Source: SKPH01 sp051748565
GTDB taxonomy: Bacteria > Bacillota > Dethiobacteria > DTU022
Direction: 5' to 3'
Assembly (NCBI GenBank): GCA_051748565.1
Contig: JBNJHN010000075.1
Coordinates: forward strand, 1 to 8,013
DNA length: 8,013 nucleotides
The notes under the pieces were generated by a model. That model worked only from the letters and a program-made list of their open reading frames with translations. It made no database searches and had not been told where the DNA came from. Below, piece by piece: positions 6,710-8,013 of the stretch; position 1 is the stretch's first letter, and each line of letters starts with the position of its first letter. A program made the position numbers and the translations under genes.

Positions 6710-7954
6710 ATGAATAAAAAGGACAAGAGCTCTTTTCACCACAATATCCCTTATGTTGGGGGTGAGTACTCAGGTCAACTTGAAAACAATTTGCCCCATG
6801 GGTGGGGCAAATTATTGTTACCAAATGGAACACAATATGATGGAGAATGGGAAGAAGGAAAACCTCATGGTAGTGGAACTATCTATTATCCAAGCGGTAA
6901 AATCTATATGGGTGGGTTTTATAAAGGCAGGAAACATGGTTACGGTAAATTAACCCAACCGGATGGAAAACGAATTAAAGGCACATGGGAAAATGATAAA
7001 TTTATAAAAGTTGTAGAAAAACTGAAAAGCAGGGACGCATTTACTAAAAGGCAGCTGGATAAAGACATGATTAATATCGAGTCCCTTACTTTCCAGTATA
7101 GCACTGGTAAAGGTATTTTCGATTTAAATTTTAGTGTGGAAGAAGGTGAGGTGTTCGGTTACCTGGGCCCCAACGGTTCCGGTAAAACCACGACTATACG
7201 TAACCTGCTCGGTTTTGTAAAACCGGGTAATGGAAAGTGCGCCATTAACGGATTAGACTGCTGGAATAATGCCCGGCAAATACAAAAAGAGCTGGGCTAT
7301 CTCCCGGGAGAAATCGCATTTATTGACGAGATGACCGGCACACAATTTCTTAACCTGATAGGAGATATGCGGGGCAGCAGGAACAAATCCCGCCGGGACT
7401 CTCTGATCGATCGCTTCGAACTTGACCCTTCGGGCAGGATCCGTAAGATGTCCAAAGGCATGAAACAGAAACTGGGAATCGTAACTGCTTTCATGCACGA
7501 TCCGGCAGTTTACATTTTAGATGAACCCACAAGTGGCCTTGATCCTCTTATGCAGAATGTTTTTGTCGAACTCGCTTTGGAAGAAAGAGACCGGGGCAAA
7601 ACAATTCTGATGTCTTCACACAACTTCGAAGAAACCTACCGAACATGTGACCGGGCAGGGATTATAAGGGAAGGCAGACTGGTCGCTGTGGAAGATGTCC
7701 ATTCATTAAAATCATCTCAACGCAAGGCTTTTCTGGTAACCCTGGGATCGAAATCTGATTTAGAACACCTGCAATCGGCAGGCCTGGAAATCGGTCGTAT
7801 CCGCAAGAATACGATTGAAGTTTATGTCTCCGGCAATTATAACCAGTTCATTGACGCCCTGGGCAGATGCAATATTATCGGCCTTGAAGTGGCCACGCAA
7901 AGCCTGGAGCAGGTATTTCTGAAATATTACGGCCGGGAGGTGGTGTCACGATGA
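6710..7954 (+). CDS. ABC transporter ATP-binding protein with N-terminal MORN repeats
   Basis: ATPase subunit of an ABC-2 type exporter, 414 residues, with a 119-residue N-terminal extension of MORN repeats. MORN units of exactly 23 residues start at Y20, Y43 and Y66, with a partial fourth at I89-F98; each full unit has the Y-x-G, HGxG and P-x-G pattern. After a charged linker (99-119) the ATPase domain begins at M120, where an ordinary homologue would start. Visible motifs: Walker A GPNGSGKT 153-160; a GYLPGE segment at 196-201 in the Q-loop region; signature MSKGMKQKL 247-255; Walker B VYILDE 267-272; D-loop SGLD 275-278; switch histidine H304. All catalytic residues look intact. About 335-410 is a C-terminal accessory domain common in exporter ATPases. 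ATG start with AAGGGGAG 7 nt upstream; no good ribosome binding site precedes M120, and the frame is continuous, so the fusion looks genuine. Its stop overlaps the next gene by 4 nt. Substrate unknown. Confidence 0.9.
   Translation: MNKKDKSSFHHNIPYVGGEYSGQLENNLPHGWGKLLLPNGTQYDGEWEEGKPHGSGTIYYPSGKIYMGGFYKGRKHGYGKLTQPDGKRIKGTWENDKFIKVVEKLKSRDAFTKRQLDKDMINIESLTFQYSTGKGIFDLNFSVEEGEVFGYLGPNGSGKTTTIRNLLGFVKPGNGKCAINGLDCWNNARQIQKELGYLPGEIAFIDEMTGTQFLNLIGDMRGSRNKSRRDSLIDRFELDPSGRIRKMSKGMKQKLGIVTAFMHDPAVYILDEPTSGLDPLMQNVFVELALEERDRGKTILMSSHNFEETYRTCDRAGIIREGRLVAVEDVHSLKSSQRKAFLVTLGSKSDLEHLQSAGLEIGRIRKNTIEVYVSGNYNQFIDALGRCNIIGLEVATQSLEQVFLKYYGREVVSR
6767..7003 (+). repeat. MORN repeat array, three full units plus a partial fourth
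   Basis: The protein repeats run 6767-6835, 6836-6904, 6905-6973 and, partial, 6974-7003, each full unit 69 nt. Conservation is at the amino-acid level: the DNA units differ, so this is an old, selected repeat rather than a recent tandem duplication. MORN repeats form elongated beta-hairpin arrays used for lipid or protein contacts in other proteins. Confidence 0.85.
6785..6816. other. strong intragenic hairpin in the MORN coding region
   Basis: AATTTGCCCCA (6788-6798) and TGGGGCAAATT (6803-6813) are perfectly complementary around the loop TGGG (6799-6802). One mismatch (6787/6814) is followed by two further A-T pairs. It lies 78 nt after the start codon. A moderately T-rich stretch follows on both strands (ATTATTGTTA rightward, GTTTTC leftward), so it could act as a weak bidirectional terminator, an attenuator or a protein-binding dyad. 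Confidence 0.55.
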
Positions 7955-8013
7955 TCTATCCCCTGTTTAAATCAACCGCTAAAGCAAGTTGGATTATATT
8001 TTTAGTTTTTACT
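7951..8013 (+). CDS. start of probable ABC-2 permease, cut by the window edge
   Basis: The ATG overlaps the ATPase stop as ATGA, with GGAGGTGG (7936-7943) 7 nt upstream. The 21 visible codons give a short basic segment (MIYPLFKSTAKAS) followed by the start of a hydrophobic stretch (WIIFLVFT). This fits the cytoplasmic N-terminus and first membrane helix of a permease. The tight coupling to the ATPase gene supports that role, but the visible part is too short to assign a family. Confidence 0.7.
   Translation, partial: MIYPLFKSTAKASWIIFLVFT

Noticed and set aside
6750..6778. Minus-strand TTGACC (6778-6773) and CATAAG (6755-6750) with a 17-bp spacer, a possible distal sdhA promoter inside the MORN gene.
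   Set aside because: The -10 match is only 4 of 6 and it lies over 220 bp upstream within another coding region; not strong enough to list.
7253..7498. Minus-strand open frames inside the ABC ATPase gene.
   Set aside because: They oppose a region with intact ATPase motifs and show no recognisable domain.
1..8013. CRISPR array, tRNA, rRNA, insertion sequence, prophage or defence system.
   Set aside because: No direct-repeat array, RNA gene, transposase, integrase or terminal inverted repeats were seen; the only tandem repeat is the protein-level MORN array.

Overview
The window looks like a chromosomal piece of an anaerobic, low-to-moderate-GC Gram-positive bacterium, most likely in the Peptococcaceae/Desulfotomaculum or Syntrophomonas direction of the Clostridia. 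This is inferred from strong AAGGAGG-type Shine-Dalgarno sites, TTG and GTG starts alongside ATG, a two-subunit ferredoxin-linked 2-oxoacid oxidoreductase of anaerobic type, and a succinate dehydrogenase/fumarate reductase pair with no membrane anchor beside it. No taxonomic marker is present, so the placement is tentative.

Layout. (1) Positions 1-108 are a leader with a weak promoter candidate and a strong ribosome binding site. (2) 109-2708, plus strand: korA (fused gamma+alpha subunit) and korB (beta subunit) of a 2-oxoacid:ferredoxin oxidoreductase, overlapping by 7 nt. (3) 2709-6516, minus strand: an operon transcribed right to left, sdhA (flavoprotein), sdhB (iron-sulfur subunit) and a class II fumarase/aspartase family lyase, with 1-nt and 4-nt overlaps. 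Its last stop codon directly abuts the korB stop codon, leaving no intergenic base. (4) 6517-6709: a 193-bp divergent promoter region with a good sigma-A type promoter for the rightward gene, a perfect 15-bp palindrome over its -10 box, and a leader hairpin. (5) 6710-7954, plus strand: an ABC transporter ATPase of the ABC-2 exporter type with an N-terminal array of MORN repeats, an unusual fusion. (6) 7951-8013: the first 21 codons of the partner gene, probably the permease, cut by the window edge.

How the genes fit together. SdhAB, the lyase and KorAB are steps of one arm of the TCA cycle: malate (or aspartate) - fumarate - succinate, and succinyl-CoA - 2-oxoglutarate with ferredoxin. In an anaerobe this arm can run reductively for biosynthesis or oxidatively. 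Succinyl-CoA synthetase, malate dehydrogenase and an Sdh membrane anchor are absent from the window. The ABC operon points away from the TCA genes and is probably a separate function that shares only the control region.

The items most worth a second look are the MORN-ABC ATPase fusion, a perfect 11-bp-stem hairpin inside its MORN coding region, the palindrome on its -10 box, and loss of one expected iron-sulfur cysteine in KorB.
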